This document shows positions 1-11,972 of a stretch of DNA of 64,000 bases, piece by piece. Each line of letters begins with the position of its first letter. The first letter of the stretch is position 1. The stretch is from Forficula auricularia (Eukaryota > Arthropoda > Insecta > Dermaptera > Forficulidae), in the NCBI GenBank assembly GCA_024734495.1, contig JALMQS010000729.1:372001-436000 (forward strand), written 5' to 3'. The position numbers and the translations under genes are program-made. A model generated the notes under the pieces. It did not search any database. It was not told the DNA's origin and was given only the letters and a program-made list of their open reading frames with translations.

Positions 1-485
1 GGATGCGGCGCATCACTAAAATTTCAAACATTTAGAGTATTTTCATAAATAAACAACTTTTCAGACGAGTTTTAGTCGAATAAACATTGTTCTCGCTGAG
101 GAACTATTAAAATAGTAACCGAAATACCTCAACATTCTACAACAACAATAATAAAATAGTAATAATACAAAAAAGGAATAAATAAAAATGATTCGAGAAT
201 CTTTGGACTAATCCATTTCTAAGAACTCTCAATATAATTATAAGATCGGAAATAACTAAGAGTGCTATATACTGGTAGACAAGTGATAGCTTGCTTATAG
301 CAATAGAATTAGGAAAAATTTAAGATTTTCTTATAGGACGGGCTGATTCATTGTGGAAGATGGTCGATTTCAATCTCATAGATTGTGGAGTATAATTTGT
401 AACTCCTACCCTCACTCACACAAAGAAGTATCCGTTTGGGGCGAAGGTCCCAAAATATATTTTTTAAATCTAATGTTAAATTTGA
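1..485 (-). mobile_element. non-autonomous hAT-like element, cut by the window edge
   Basis: This is an inverted, internally deleted copy of the element at 47630-48345. Shared blocks include GCGGCGCATC, CGAGTTTTAGTCGAATAAAC and the ACGGATAC segment. The outer end is missing at position 1. The 63-86 aa ORFs here are chance frames. Confidence 0.7.
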
Positions 486-1596
486 AAAATAATGAAAATG
501 ATACCGTATTTGATGAAATTTGCAAAAAAAAAAGCGAATATTAAAATAAAATTTCAAAAAATGAAGGGCACTTTTTTGGACAGCATCCTGTGGTTGAAAA
601 GTTCCCAATCGCCACAGTTATATATAATACTTCTTTGTCAAACACGTATTCCGAGGGGGTTGAGGAAAAATTACAGCTTCCCTCCCTCCCTTTAAAATAA
701 TTTATAACAATATACATACTATATATTTTCAATTTAATAAAATATTTATAATAAATCTAAAAATGAATGAGGGCAGCCTCCCCCCCCCCTAAAAAAAAGA
801 TTTGGATACTCTACATTTCATTGTGTTTGAGTTTGTTTGTCCCATTCCCTAGAGAACTTTTCAAAGTAGGTCAATAAGTCGACCTTGGCACAATTTGAAA
901 CTTCTGTTGAAGAGAATGCCCCACTACCCTTGTTTTGTGTTAAGAAGTGAAATAAAACTTTTGCCTCCTAATTTTAGACGATTCTTTCTTAAATTGAATA
1001 AAATAAATCTAAGGTTTTTTTTTTTTAGAAAAAAAATCTTATTTATATGCGATAAATCAATTTTTGCAAATATTTTCACTTGGTTCAAAAAAGCCTCAAA
1101 GTGTGTGTGTGTGGCTATAATTATGTGTCCTAATTCAAAAAACAAGAATTTCTAAATTTGATATTAAGTACTTTTTATATTGATATTAGAGGGCCCTGCC
1201 CCAATCCCGCTAAGTGCGTTTTAGATTTTAATGGCTGGGATAAGGGAATTTAATTCCTTTCAATTTATTCTAAAGGAAATGTAACCGAATGTCTTATTTA
1301 TAGCAACATAAAGCCTACCATGCAGGGGTTAACAAGTTACATTTGATAATTTATTAATATTAATCTTAAAGCAAATGTATTGGGAACTTTTTACATTCAC
1401 AATCCAAACAGCACACACACATAGTATAGTACATACTTCAAGCATCCTAGGAGTCAAAGACTCATCACCACTCTAGGGATTGAAGTAGCCATAATCTGGA
1501 AGAGCCTGACGGACGTTGGCAACTTCTTTAGTTCAATTCAATATTAGAAGAACCATCTAGCCGGCAAAAATCTCGACAATGAGTTTTTCACTAATA
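486..1596. other. AT-rich stretch without recognised gene
   Basis: Apart from a poly-C run near 780-790 and poly-T/poly-A runs near 1015-1035, I see no gene or repeat match. Short ORFs on both strands overlap each other and show no protein-like composition. Confidence 0.5.
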
Positions 1597-2824
1597 TAAA
1601 GTGACCAGATGTTTTACAATGGAATTTGGGACATGAATCTGGATGTATATTTTTAATTAATTTATTATCATAAATAAATAAATAAATCTTTTATTTCTCG
1701 ACCTGCTTAGAGGCACAAGTCCTCGGTGGCTAGGTCCTCCAAACATTAATACAATCTAGCTACAATACATTAATAAACATCAATACAAATTAATTACAAC
1801 AATTTAACAAATAATAAACAAGTAAAAAAAAAAAAAGAAAAAAATAGAAATGTATGCTCATTAACAAATAACATAACCATAGATTTCCATCAAAAGACAA
1901 AAAGTAATTTAAAAATTCCGCGCAAAAACCCGATACCAGGAGCAAGCGACGCATTGGCCATCCCGGCATTTGCCATAAGTTGTTAAGGAAACCTGGTCAA
2001 AACCTTAACAAGGATGGTATGACCTCTCTCTACCTCACCATTGTAACCATAATAGAATAAAAGCAGTTATATAAAAAATTAAAACATCAACATAACAAAT
2101 AAAGATAAAATCACTCGTACTTTTCCAATGAAATATGAACTTATTTCAATAATTCATCATTTTGTGATATATTGTAACAAAATTCCTCACAAGTATTGGA
2201 GAAATTGCACGTCACTTGCAATAAGTACAATCCGGTCATTTAATAGCTACACCTCGCATAATGGAAGCCCCTAATATTTAGACAACTGAAATGGCAGATC
2301 AGTTACTTTTCCAATGAAATATTAACTTTTTTCAATAATTCATCATTTTGTGATATATTGTAACAAAATTCCTCAAAGTATTGGAGAAATTGCACTTCAC
2401 TTGCAATAAGCACAATCCGGTCATTTAATAGCTACACCTCGTATAACGGGAGCCCCTGATATTTAGAAAACCAAATGGCAGATCAGTTAAGGGTAAGACT
2501 AAAAAAAGGGGCAAGCCATTTCCCCGAAAAGATTAAGTATTGGATCGGAATCGAGCCAAGCGAGTCTTCAAAGGATGATCAGATAAAGACTACGTAACCC
2601 TTGGTCTCAATCAAAGTCACAAATTGTATATAGTATTCATTTAGATTGAATTTTAGCACCTGGCGATTTTACAAAAAATACATGGGGTCTCATCCAGAGA
2701 CTTTGTAAAAATACAAACAAATTAATAAATATACATTTTTTTAATCTACAAGACAAAAGTTTGTGGGACAAGAAACCCAAATGTAGGTCAGTCCCACCTA
2801 ATGTGGGACGTCTTGGTCACTTTA
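1597..2824. mobile_element. hAT-like non-autonomous element with internal tandem duplication
   Basis: Inverted ends TAAAGTGACCA (left) and TGGTCACTTTA (right) are flanked by CACTAATA and AACTAATA, a 7-of-8 match. The interior holds other repeats: an A-rich block ending near 1850 and a tandem duplication at 2119-2490. Confidence 0.65.
2119..2490. repeat. two tandem copies of a 186-bp unit
   Basis: ACTTTTCCAATGAAATAT begins at 2119 and again at 2305. The copies share a TGTGATATATTGTAACAAAA segment and a GGTCATTTAATAGCTACACC segment with few differences. Confidence 0.85.
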
Positions 2825-2854
2825 AACTAATACAATATTTCTATTAGAACATAG

Positions 2855-3045
2855 CCCGGTCATTTAATAGCTTCACCTCGTATAATGGAAGCCCCTGATA
2901 TTTAGACAACTGAATTGGCAGATCATTTAAGGGTACGACTAAAAAAAGGCGCAAGCCATTTCTCCGAATCAGATGAAGCAATGGATCGGTCTCGCGTCAA
3001 GCGTGTCTTTAAAGAATCATCAGGTATTCGGAACCCTTGGTTTCT
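2855..3045. repeat. dispersed repeat fragment (GGTCATTTAATAGC family)
   Basis: Repeats the GGTCATTTAATAGCT...GGCAGATCA segment of 2440-2600 outside the hAT element, followed by CGCAAGCCATTT. An inverted relative lies at 5210-5365. Confidence 0.7.
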
Positions 3046-3788
3046 TAAAACTCGATTTTTTCTTAATTAAATTTATTGTGTTTAATTAAAGTAATATAAG
3101 ATGAAAATTATAATTTGAATAATAAATAAATTAAATTTTGAGAAAGAAAAAATAACTATTATCTATAAGTTAAAGAGATGGAGATAGATGACCCTCAAAG
3201 CACTTGGCTTGGTTGATCCAGGGACAGGTGGGGAGAGAGACGGAGACTGGAAGAAACGCATAGATGAAAGCCAAGATGGAAAATAAAAGGAAAGAATAAG
3301 AGAGAGGAGAGGTAGACTGATAAACAAGGCTACTCAACACAAATTTCGATACAGGGAATGAATTACGTCTATTAATAGAAATCGATTGATTACTATTTAT
3401 ACCTCTAGATGAAATAATAGGGAAAAAACGTATACTATTCATTTTTTATCAATTGAATATGCTGTAATCAATTCCAAATGGTAATGATTCATTTTGATAT
3501 TTGATAAGCCAGAATGATGTGTCATAATAAATCTGTATAAAATATAACGGAAAATCCATAAATTAATAATCGCTTTTCATGAATGATTAAGAAATTATTT
3601 CACAATCAATAATCATCTTAATTGCATAAATTTTTCTGGCGTAAATAGCTAATTATTAATAATTATAGAAAAAATCTACCGTGACTTACCGCAAATCTGC
3701 CCTCTTCAACTTCCACATCGTAAATTTATCGTATACCTATTTCTAAAAATACTAAAAAATTATATATATTATATATTTATATATGGTG
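3046..3788. other. AT-rich stretch without recognised gene
   Basis: A 90-aa minus-strand ORF (3170-3442) is Ser/Pro/Leu-rich, lacks any recognised motif and is not supported by splice or poly(A) context. A TA-rich run (3760-3785) precedes the next element. Confidence 0.4.
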
Positions 3789-4082
3789 CAGTAAAACCCG
3801 TTTTAGAGTAAGAAAAAAACGCGTTTCTCTGAATACCTTTGTGGCAACTAGAATTTACTAAGGTTAGTTGAGCTTGATACAAAGGTCCAGAATCTTCATT
3901 TTTTACCTTCGGCCTCATTTTGAAAATAAACACCCAAAATGAGGCCGAAGGTAAAAAATGAAGATTCTAGACCTTTGGACCAAACTCAACTAACATCAGT
4001 AAATTCTAGTTGTCACAAAGGTAATCAGTGAAACGAGTTTTAACTAGTAAGAACCCGTTCTCACTAAAAACGGATTTTACTG
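3789..4082. mobile_element. foldback MITE with CAGTAAAAC ends
   Basis: The two halves (3789-3925 and 3945-4082) are inverted copies: CAGTAAAACCCGTTTT at the left, AACGGATTTTACTG at the right, with a long shared arm containing CCTTCGGCCTCATTTT. The CAGT-type ends suggest a pogo/Tc1-related MITE. The arms resemble the 'lcttggaccaaactcaac' repeat family at 15.4 and 38.3 kb. Confidence 0.75.
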
Positions 4083-4864
4083 CAACATATATAGGTAATA
4101 ACTGGACTTTGCTTTAGTTAAAAAATATTATTTTTAATATTAACTTCATCTTAAAAGATGGTTTTAATAAAAGTTGGTAAAGGCCAACCGATTCAATTTC
4201 AACCAAAATAAAATCAGATCATAATCTCAAAATAAAAGAACTAATTATGAAATTTTTAATGAATTTTGAGGTAGATCGCACAAAAAAGTTGTTTACAAAA
4301 AACAATTTCTAAAAACCACATTTTTGAAGTCAGGAGACCTTGAAACTCAATTATATGCAAAAAATCTTTAATTTTACGTCGTTTTAGTTTCGAATCCTGG
4401 ATACAGTGAATGTACGTACATATAATTGCCATCTTTTCAGGCAATTCCTTAAATATCTTAAGGGGTATTTTGGTTGGGTTCCTAGTGATATGAAAGTGAA
4501 TCAGCTTCCATTATTCCCCTATAAGCTTCCCCAATCAATTTTAGAAAAATACAACCAATATGACTCTTATTAGAACGATTGTAAATACGCAAACATTGCA
4601 CAGTTACTCCTCGTAAAGTAGTAATAATAACTGACTGCGCTACATGCTTTCGAAATACCAAGGCTGTTGGCATAATATTAAACTAACAGCAGACAAGTTC
4701 CCACGCGGTCTCCCATCCAAATACGTCCCCTGTCCGATTTTACTTAACTTAGGAAATTGGACCAAGATAAAATATTTCTCATCATATGGTATGATCGTTG
4801 ATATATGGAAAACAATTCGAAGTTTAAAAATGATTCTTTTATGAAATTATGATGTGAAAATCAG
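4083..4864. other. no recognised gene
   Basis: ORFs of 62-66 aa on both strands (4256-4844) lack motifs. The stretch 4480-4760 is slightly GC-richer but shows no exon signals I can support. Confidence 0.4.
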
Positions 4865-4870
4865 CGGATT

Positions 4871-4953
4871 CATCATCATCATCATCAGCCTGTCGATATC
4901 GACAATCCACTGCTGAATATAGGCCTCTTCCATCAAATGGAAGGAGGTTGGCA
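4871..4953 (-). mobile_element. RTE-like LINE tail fragment
   Basis: CATCATCATCATCATCAGCC followed by CCACTGCTGAATATAGGCCT is the 3'-end signature of RTE-type LINE remnants widespread in arthropod genomes. Only this short fragment is present. Confidence 0.6.
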
Positions 4954-5209
4954 TTAAGTCAATCAGCGGATTAATTCAGGCTAAATCCACCTAGATTAGA
5001 ACTTGAGCCAACCACTTATCAAATTTTGAGCGGTAAGCTACCTTATCACTATTTGTTATTACTTTTTATCGACTGCAAAGAATTATAATATATTTATTCT
5101 TTATAAAAATGCCATTCTAAATTCTGAAAAATTTATAAATATGTGTTAATTTGCCAATAAAGTATTTATTTATTAACTTATAATGTATATATGGTATATA
5201 TATATATAT

Positions 5210-5365
5210 AGATCTGCTTCGCATTGGATAATGTAAAGAGGGAAAAGGCTTGCGCCTTGTTTTTGCAGGGTAGACATACCCTTAACTGATCTGCGAATTC
5301 AGTTGTCTATCAGGGTCTCACATTAAACGAGGCGTTGCTATTAAATGGCCGGACTGATTGATGCT
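5210..5365 (-). repeat. dispersed repeat fragment (GCTTCGCATTGGATAA family)
   Basis: Inverted relative of 2855-3045 and of the family B units at 19.2 and 59.9 kb: CTGCTTCGCATTGGATAA, GGCTTGCGCC, and GCTATTAAATGGCCGG. Confidence 0.65.
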
Positions 5366-6801
5366 GCAAAAGATTAACATTTTCAAATTCATTTACATTC
5401 ACTCTTATTACGTTACTACCGAATATATGACGAAACGAGAATTAAAGTTTTTTTTCTTTGTATTTTCGAAATATCTCAAAAACGATTGAAACTATTTATT
5501 ATTTGTCCTATTAGTTCTTTTTGTAAAAAAAAAACCTTGAAACGTAAAAAATGTGTCGGCAGTAATTTGGGCTCAGTGCATATAAAGGTGCCAATCAGTG
5601 TTTCGCACGACGGTGCAAAATGGAATTGGCGCGTATTTGGTATTTATTATTTATTAATATAAAAGCTATATTAAATAAATTTTTTAAAGTTTTTTATATT
5701 TAATTTGCATCCAAATGTAGTGTTGGTTAGATGACATTGAGGGAGGGAGGGAGGATTCTGGATACATGTCTGGTACATCATGTTGCTGCTCTGGGTTGAG
5801 TGATTTTTACTACTGCTACCATAGGTTCAGAAATAGGAAGTGACATTTTTTGTGTTTAATTAATTTTTACCACCAATTTTACACTACAATTAATCCAGTC
5901 ATAAAAAACCTTCCAAATGACCAAATTTCCTTCTTCAGGATTGCTAAGTTTCTTCCTTAACATTTAACATTTTTTATATTATTTTTTTGTTTTAGAAATA
6001 GCGAATGATGCAATTTATTTGGATTTTCGATCCTTGAATTAATTTATTCCATTTCATGCCTCGTCTTCGAGTGTTTAGTAACCATCCCACTCTTTCCTAA
6101 TATCCGAAAAAAACAACTGAATTTCCAATGAGACTGAAACAATTCGAATTCTTCGATTCGTTTAACGTGTCACTTTACTTCATGGGAAGAATTCTATTCA
6201 TTTTAATGAGTCTATTTTTTGCTTATTAATTTTATTTTTAAAAATTAGATATTAAAATCATTCAACTAGTTTATTATTATAATATATACATGTTATAAAC
6301 ACCTACAAATTTTGTTAACGGTTTATTAAAAAGTTGAGTAGTTTTTAAAATTAATATGGGATTTTATTGTTTAGAATAGATAGGTATAACAATAATACAG
6401 TATAGTATTAAAATAAAATGCTTTTTGATGAAAAACATTAAACTTTGAAAAAAGTATCTTTCGAATTGACAAATCATAAGTTAAAACTGTTAGCTATAAT
6501 TTATTTTTTTAATATTTTTTATTTTTTTAATAAATTTAGTTTCGCTTTGTCGATATTTAATCAATAAAAATGTTTAAATCAAACAATAATTGAATTATTC
6601 GTATCATCAATTGATTTATATTGATTTTTAACTAAAAAAAATGGAAATAGATAGGTATAATGAGAAATATTATTTCTATTATAATTTGATTTGATATTAA
6701 ATAAATAAATAAAATTACTTTTTGCTTCAATCTATGTGTATTTTTTCAATAGGTAAATTTTGAGATTGACCAAACGTCTGATACACCCTTAAATAAAATT
6801 A
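5366..6801. other. AT-rich stretch without recognised gene
   Basis: No ORF of interest, splice context or repeat match was seen. The GAGGGAGGGAGGGAGG run near 5740-5755 is a simple repeat. Confidence 0.4.
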
Positions 6802-7536
6802 CAGTAAAAATCGCTTAACACGAAACTGAGGGGACCAAAATATATGTTCGTGTTAAACATATTGCATTGCATACAAAATAAAAATGTGTATACTCACCAA
6901 AATTACATTTATTGAAGGAGACAATAAAAGAGTATATCTTCTGCTGGAATTATAAATTTTTAATTTATTTATAACGAGACTATAGTTTCGAGAGCTTTGC
7001 CCTCTTCGTTAGTCTATATTTAGTAATAGACTGATGAAGAATGCAAAGCTCTCGAAATTATAGTCTCGTTATAAATAAATTAAAAATTTATAATTCCAGC
7101 AGAAGACACACTTTTTTATAGTCTCCTTCAATTTATAAAAATTCTTCTACTCTCGGCAAAAAGAAACTTTCAATTTAATTACATTTATTACCGTACATCA
7201 TATTAGATACAGTATATTTGAAATTATGTATTATACATTTTGTATATAATATTTATGTATGTATGCATTTAATAAAAAACAATAAAATGAATAAAAATAT
7301 TAATAAAAACTTAATAAACTTTAATATATAAATGTAATTTAAAATTTTTTTTATAATAATAAATAAAATTTTATTGATTGTTTTGTTGATTCAAATCTAT
7401 TCGTGTTAAGCGACTTTTGTTTTGTGTTAAAAGAAAAAATGTATGAAAATACCTAGTATTTTGTCGGGACCGCATTATTATTTCGTGTTAACCGATTTTC
7501 CATGTTTAGCGTTTTTGCGTAAAACGATTTCCACTC
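6802..7536. mobile_element. pogo/Tc1-like non-autonomous element
   Basis: Left end CAGTAAAAATCGCTTAACAC and right end (inverse) GAGTGGAAATCGTTTTACGC, with TA at both outer edges. Subterminal blocks CGTGTTAA...GGGACC recur inverted at the right. It was later split by the foldback element at 6914-7176. Confidence 0.6.
6914..7176 (+). mobile_element. hammerhead-bearing foldback element (family 1) with 13-bp target duplication
   Basis: Long inverted arms (GAAGGAGACAATAAAAGAG ... CTTTTTTATAGTCTCCTTC) flank a central loop. Only the right side carries an extra tail (TCTACTCTCGGCAAAAAG...CTTTCAATTT). A perfect 13-bp duplication AATTACATTTATT lies at 6901-6913 and 7177-7189. The right arm keeps the core CTGATGA (7031-7037) and GAAA (7054-7057) before TTATAGTC, though its stem has mismatches. 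The left arm's core is mutated (CTAACGA on the minus strand). Confidence 0.85.
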
Positions 7537-7712
7537 TATTTTATTTCATTCTGATTGCCTCAACATTTATTTAATTCTTTATAAATTAAAAAGCACATTT
7601 TACACACTTCACCTGTATGTATGTATGTATTTATCTATGTATCAATGTAACTTTTGTTCTGTTAAATTCCGCAAACTTTTCTCTATGATTAAAAGACTAA
7701 AAAGTAAAAAAA

Positions 7713-8886
7713 ATTATATTTAAAAGGAGATAACCAATCGACTTGATTGGGGAATAATGGAATTGAAATAATTATCGGAAAAGAGGTTTTTTTATCTAAT
7801 TAGATTTTTCCTCTTATTAAAAACAAGGACTAAAGATGAATAAGGACACTCGATGGTGGAGAAGTAATCTCGGGAATCGAAGCAAAAATACATTGTATAC
7901 ATTAATTAATGTAAAATAATTGGTTTAATAAAATTATATTTAAAGGAATGGATATCCAATCGACTTGATTGGGGAATAATGTAATTGAAATAATTATCGG
8001 AAAAGAGGTTTTTTTATCTAATTAGATTTTTCCTCTTATTAAAAACAAGGACTAAAGATGAATAAGGACACCGATGGTGGAGAAGTAATCTCCGGAATCG
8101 AAGCAAAAAATACAATGTATACATTAATTAATGTAAAATAATTGGTTTAATAAAATTTATAAAAAAAAAATTATATTTAAAAGAGGAAATGGAACCAATC
8201 GACTTGATTGGGGAATAATGGAATTGAAATAATTATCGGAAAAGAAGTTTTTTATCTAATTAGATTTTTCCTCTTATTAAAAACAAGGACTAAAGATGAA
8301 TAAGGACACTCGATGGTGGAGAAGTAATCTCCGGAATCGAAGCAAAAATACAATGTATACATTAATTAATGTAAAATAATTGGTTTAATAAAATTAAAAA
8401 AAAAAACAAAAAAAAATTATATTTAAAGTATTATTATTCACAGATACAATTTGTTATAATTATATTTAAAGAAGATGGGGATGGAAAGGAAAATAATGGA
8501 ATTGGAATAATTATCGGAAAAGAGGTTTTTTTCTTTAATTAGTCTTTCCTCTTATTAAAAACAAGGACTAAAAGATGATCAAGGACAGTCGATGGTGGAG
8601 AAGTAATCTCCGGAATCGAAGCTCAAAAACAATGTATGCATAAATTCATGTAAAATAATTGGTTTAATAAATTTATTATATTTAAAAAGAATTGGGAATA
8701 GAGGTGAATGGGAAATAAATATTATCGGAAAAGAGGTTTTTTTTATTTAATTAGTTTTTACCTCTTATTAAAAACAAAGACTAAAAAGATGATCAAGGAC
8801 AGTCGATGGTGGAGAAGTAATCTCCGAAGTCGAAGCTCAAATACAATGTATACATTAATTCATGTAAAATAATTGGTTCAATAAGT
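7713..8886 (+). repeat. satellite-like tandem array, five copies of about 210-290 bp
   Basis: Units start at ATTATATTTAAA near 7713, 7933, 8170, 8459 and 8667. Each holds AATTATCGGAAAAGA, a CCTCTTATTAAAAAC block and GATGGTGGAGAAGTAATCTC. Copies 1-3 are close to identical and copies 4-5 more diverged; a 40-bp insert separates copies 3 and 4. GAGG...CCTC can form a stem in each unit. No coding potential is seen. Confidence 0.9.
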
Positions 8887-8913
8887 TATATTTAAAAAAA
8901 CTATAAACCAAGT

Positions 8914-9036
8914 TTCTAAAAAGTACAAAATAATGTAATAATCAAAAAGCATGGGTCATTTTGTCGAAATTAATTAAAAGTACATGTTTATGGGCCCCAC
9001 ACTTTTTGATTATTACATTATTTTGTACTTTTTAGA
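8914..9036. repeat. foldback repeat
   Basis: A CTAAAAAGTACAAAATAATG arm pairs with its inverse at 9010-9036 over about 40 bp, around a 50-bp loop. Confidence 0.85.
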
Positions 9037-10244
9037 AGTGTGTTTTTTATTTTTTTAAATTTAGTTACCAACACATTTTTATTTAATTCACAAATAAGCT
9101 TCTTATTTGACGCAGTATTGAAACGGAGCTGAAGCATATGGAATATTTCCTTATATAAAATGTTTATGACATAATTTGCCTTCATTTAAATAAACAAATA
9201 AATAGATAAACACAGAGAGAATGTCTTTCCTTTTGAATTCCTCTCGACGGGTCTCCCAATTAATCAATAGACGTATTACAATTTCTTCAATTAAAAGAAA
9301 AAAAGGCAGTGATTGCTTTTGGGCTTTTATATAGATCCTTCCTGGATGTGGGTTGAATTGTGTGTATGAATCCCAGGTGTCCATTTAGTTTTTATGTCAA
9401 GTCACTTGACACAACCACCAACTTAACGAGACATGCTTTGACTTCACATTCACACACACACATAAGCACAGACAGAAAGCGACTCGGAGACCACATCGCC
9501 CATTCGACCCGAGGGTCAAAGTCGCAGCCGCAAACATCTAGCATTAGTATTAAAACGATCATGAACAGCTATTAGAAATTCTAATTGTCCTAAAGGAGTA
9601 CATGTAGTCAGCCCCTGGGACTCTTAATATGGCTACACAAATATCTTCCTTCAATGCTTGGTAATCGAATCCAAATTCCCAGCCTTACACTATCAACGTG
9701 TAACCATTAACCTAATTAATAAATAAACTCCACTTCCACACTATATTATTGTTTCTTTCAAGTCTTGAATGTAGAAAATATTTACCTTAACAATCTCCTG
9801 TTGAATTTTGAGGATATTTATTAAGTTAATCATAAACCCTGGAAGCCTTCGTAATCTGCTTGCCTCGAGTCAAGCCATCATCACTCGGCCTTGTCTTGAA
9901 AGACTATCTAAATATTAGCAAAGATTTCCAAAATATTTACTTAACGCTATGATAAGTACCACGCATGTCCAAGCCATTTATAAGAACATCTCAAATTAAT
10001 TTTTCGTCATGATAGATAATTTGAAATGGTTTGTTATGAATCATTGGACGTAGGTGTTTAGGAATAAGTGTTCACAACGAATTCTTTTCCTTATTTAATT
10101 CGCCTTTGGAACATACAACCGTCAACACATACAAATAGAAACAGAAGTCTAAATAGCAACGTGGAATTTTTTTCAGAATTTCACAATTATTCATTTAGAT
10201 AAGGAAAAGATAATAATTGAATCAAGAATCAGGAAATATATATA
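9037..10244. other. no recognised gene
   Basis: A 71-aa plus-strand ORF (9360-9575) crosses a somewhat GC-richer patch but is Ser/Thr/His-rich without a domain or splice signals. The rest is AT-rich and unassigned. Confidence 0.4.
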
Positions 10245-10890
10245 GGTTTTTAACTTCAAATTCGGACTTTTCCATATCAAATTTAGGATTTGAAAATCAA
10301 TTGGGGACTTTTCCATATCAAATTGGGGATTTTAAAAATCAAAAAAAGACTTTTCAAATCAAATTCAGAATTAATAAACAGTTGAAAAAATAGAAAAAGT
10401 TTTAATTTAATATAACTCTCAGGAAACGTTTGCAAGTAAAAAGCTAAAATTTGGTGAATTGTAAGATATTTTCGAACCAATTTTCAGCTCATAAACTAAA
10501 ACTTTTCAGGATTAGCATTTTATACTCTCAGGAAACGTTTTCAGGTAAAAGCTAAAATTTGGAGCATTCTAAGATTTTTGCGTACCAATTTTCAGCTTAT
10601 CAACTAAAACGTTTCAAGATTAGCATTTTATACTCTCAGGATAAGTTTTCAGGTAAAAAGGTAAAATTTGGTGGATTGTAAGATATTTGCGTACCAATTT
10701 TCAGCTCATTAACTAAAACCTTTCAAGGTTAGTATTTTGTAATCTCAGGAAACGTATTCAGGTAAAAAGCTATATAAGCTATAAGCTGTAAAATATGCAT
10801 GGTTTTATAGAAATTCTGATTTTGATTTAAAAATCCTGAATTTGGTATTGAAAAGTCTGAATTTGAAGTTAAAAACCTATATATCTTTGC
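10245..10890. repeat. inverted-repeat frame around the 109-bp satellite
   Basis: GGTTTTTAACTTCAAATTC (from 10245) and its inverse GAATTTGAAGTTAAAAACC (to about 10880) bracket the array, each followed inward by related AAATCCTGAATTT-like blocks. The array may therefore sit in a foldback element. Confidence 0.7.
10416..10790 (+). repeat. 109-bp satellite, four copies (locus 1)
   Basis: CTCAGGAAACGTTTTCAGGT recurs with period 108-109 bp (about 10416, 10525, 10633, 10742), each with ACCAATTTTCAGCTCAT. The same satellite occurs at 30663-31135. Confidence 0.9.
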
Positions 10891-11345
10891 CTAGAGACAG
10901 AATTTTATATCAAAATTTTATTCTGAAAAACGGTTTTTATTCAAAATCTTCGAAATTTGGGTATTTATTTTTCAAGATTAGTCTTGTTAATATATTTTTT
11001 GTTAATATTTTAATAACTGTAGAAATTAATCTATTTGGAATAGATAAAAAAATTTGTTGGATAACAATTCTTTGATTTTTGAGAATAGAAAAAAAAAATC
11101 TAAAAATTAATTAAAGAACAGCATTTAAAACTTTGAATAAAACATGAAAAAAATCAATTTGATACGATGTTATAAGCTGAACAACCCTCGCTCGGTTGGT
11201 ATAATATAGGGCTCGCATCTTCTACCTGAAAACGACAACAGTGACCTCTACGCTGAGCGGGTCACTGCTACCAATTTCTGACGACTACATAGTTAAAGAC
11301 ACAAGAGGTTGTCCTCTGCTTGATGCAAAAAAACACACACATACC

Positions 11346-11491
11346 CGAGGGGTAAACTGTGACCTAATATTGTGTACACCTACTTCCACTTCCACTTTCA
11401 TTTCCAAGTAGATGACAATAGATTATCTAATGAATTCCAAAATAATTCCAAAGACGGTGTACACCTAATTCCAATCGTGGTTCACCCCTCG
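11346..11491 (+). mobile_element. hAT-like MITE, same family (copy 1)
   Basis: Terminal inverted repeats CGAGGGGTAAACTGTG / complementary right end, flanked on both sides by a perfect 8-bp duplication CACATACC. The interior carries the family's TGTACACCTACTTCCACTTC segment. The 8-bp duplication points to a hAT-type transposase. Confidence 0.9.
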
Positions 11492-11532
11492 CACATACCT
11501 ACCTATATGTACTTATATATATAAGTATATAC

Positions 11533-11857
11533 TTATTATTTGTTTGAGACTATAGTTTCGTAGGCTTGGTCTTCATCATCAGTCTTTTTTTTAAATTATA
11601 AATATTATTTTTTATGGGGTTAGTATATCGAGTGGATACTGAAATTTTTTTTCTTTAGACGCTTCAAATATTTAACTGGCTAAATAAGGGACAAAATTTT
11701 CAATATCCACGTGTATACCCCTTGAAAAATAATATTTATAATTAAAAATAAAGCCTGATGATGAAAGCCAAGCCTTCGAAACTATAGTCTCAAACCTCCC
11801 TGTTTCTTTTTATGATTCAAACAACTCTCCTACTCTCTGCAAAATAAAAACTTTTCA
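11533..11857. mobile_element. hammerhead-bearing foldback element (family 2)
   Basis: Arms end in GAGACTATAGTTTCG (minus-strand motif core at 11576-11582) and in CTGATGA (11755-11761) ... GAAA (11778-11781) CTATAGTC. The tail CTACTCTCTGCAAAATAAAA resembles family 1's right end. The plus-strand stem GAAAGC/GCCTTC pairs at five of six positions. Confidence 0.75.
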
Positions 11858-11915
11858 TGAAAGATATTAATTTGCCGATGGTAATAGATTCAAATTTACA
11901 AGAAATCATATCATC

Positions 11916-11972
11916 AGCCAGATGGCCCGGATTGCTGTTACTGGCACTCGGGTTCGATTCCCGAGGGGGTGA
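11916..11972 (+). mobile_element. tRNA-derived SINE head fragment
   Basis: A pol III B box GGTTCGATTCC lies at about 11951-11961 after an A-box-like GATGGCCCGGA. The stretch is too short and lacks paired arms for a real tRNA. Flanking CAAGAAATCATA and its inverse near 12035 suggest a foldback around it. Confidence 0.5.

Noticed and set aside
11945..11970. Possible tRNA gene (GGTTCGATTCC)
   Set aside because: Only a B box and a short stem are present; no complete cloverleaf, as also at 32.1 and 40.72 kb. Treated as SINE-derived.
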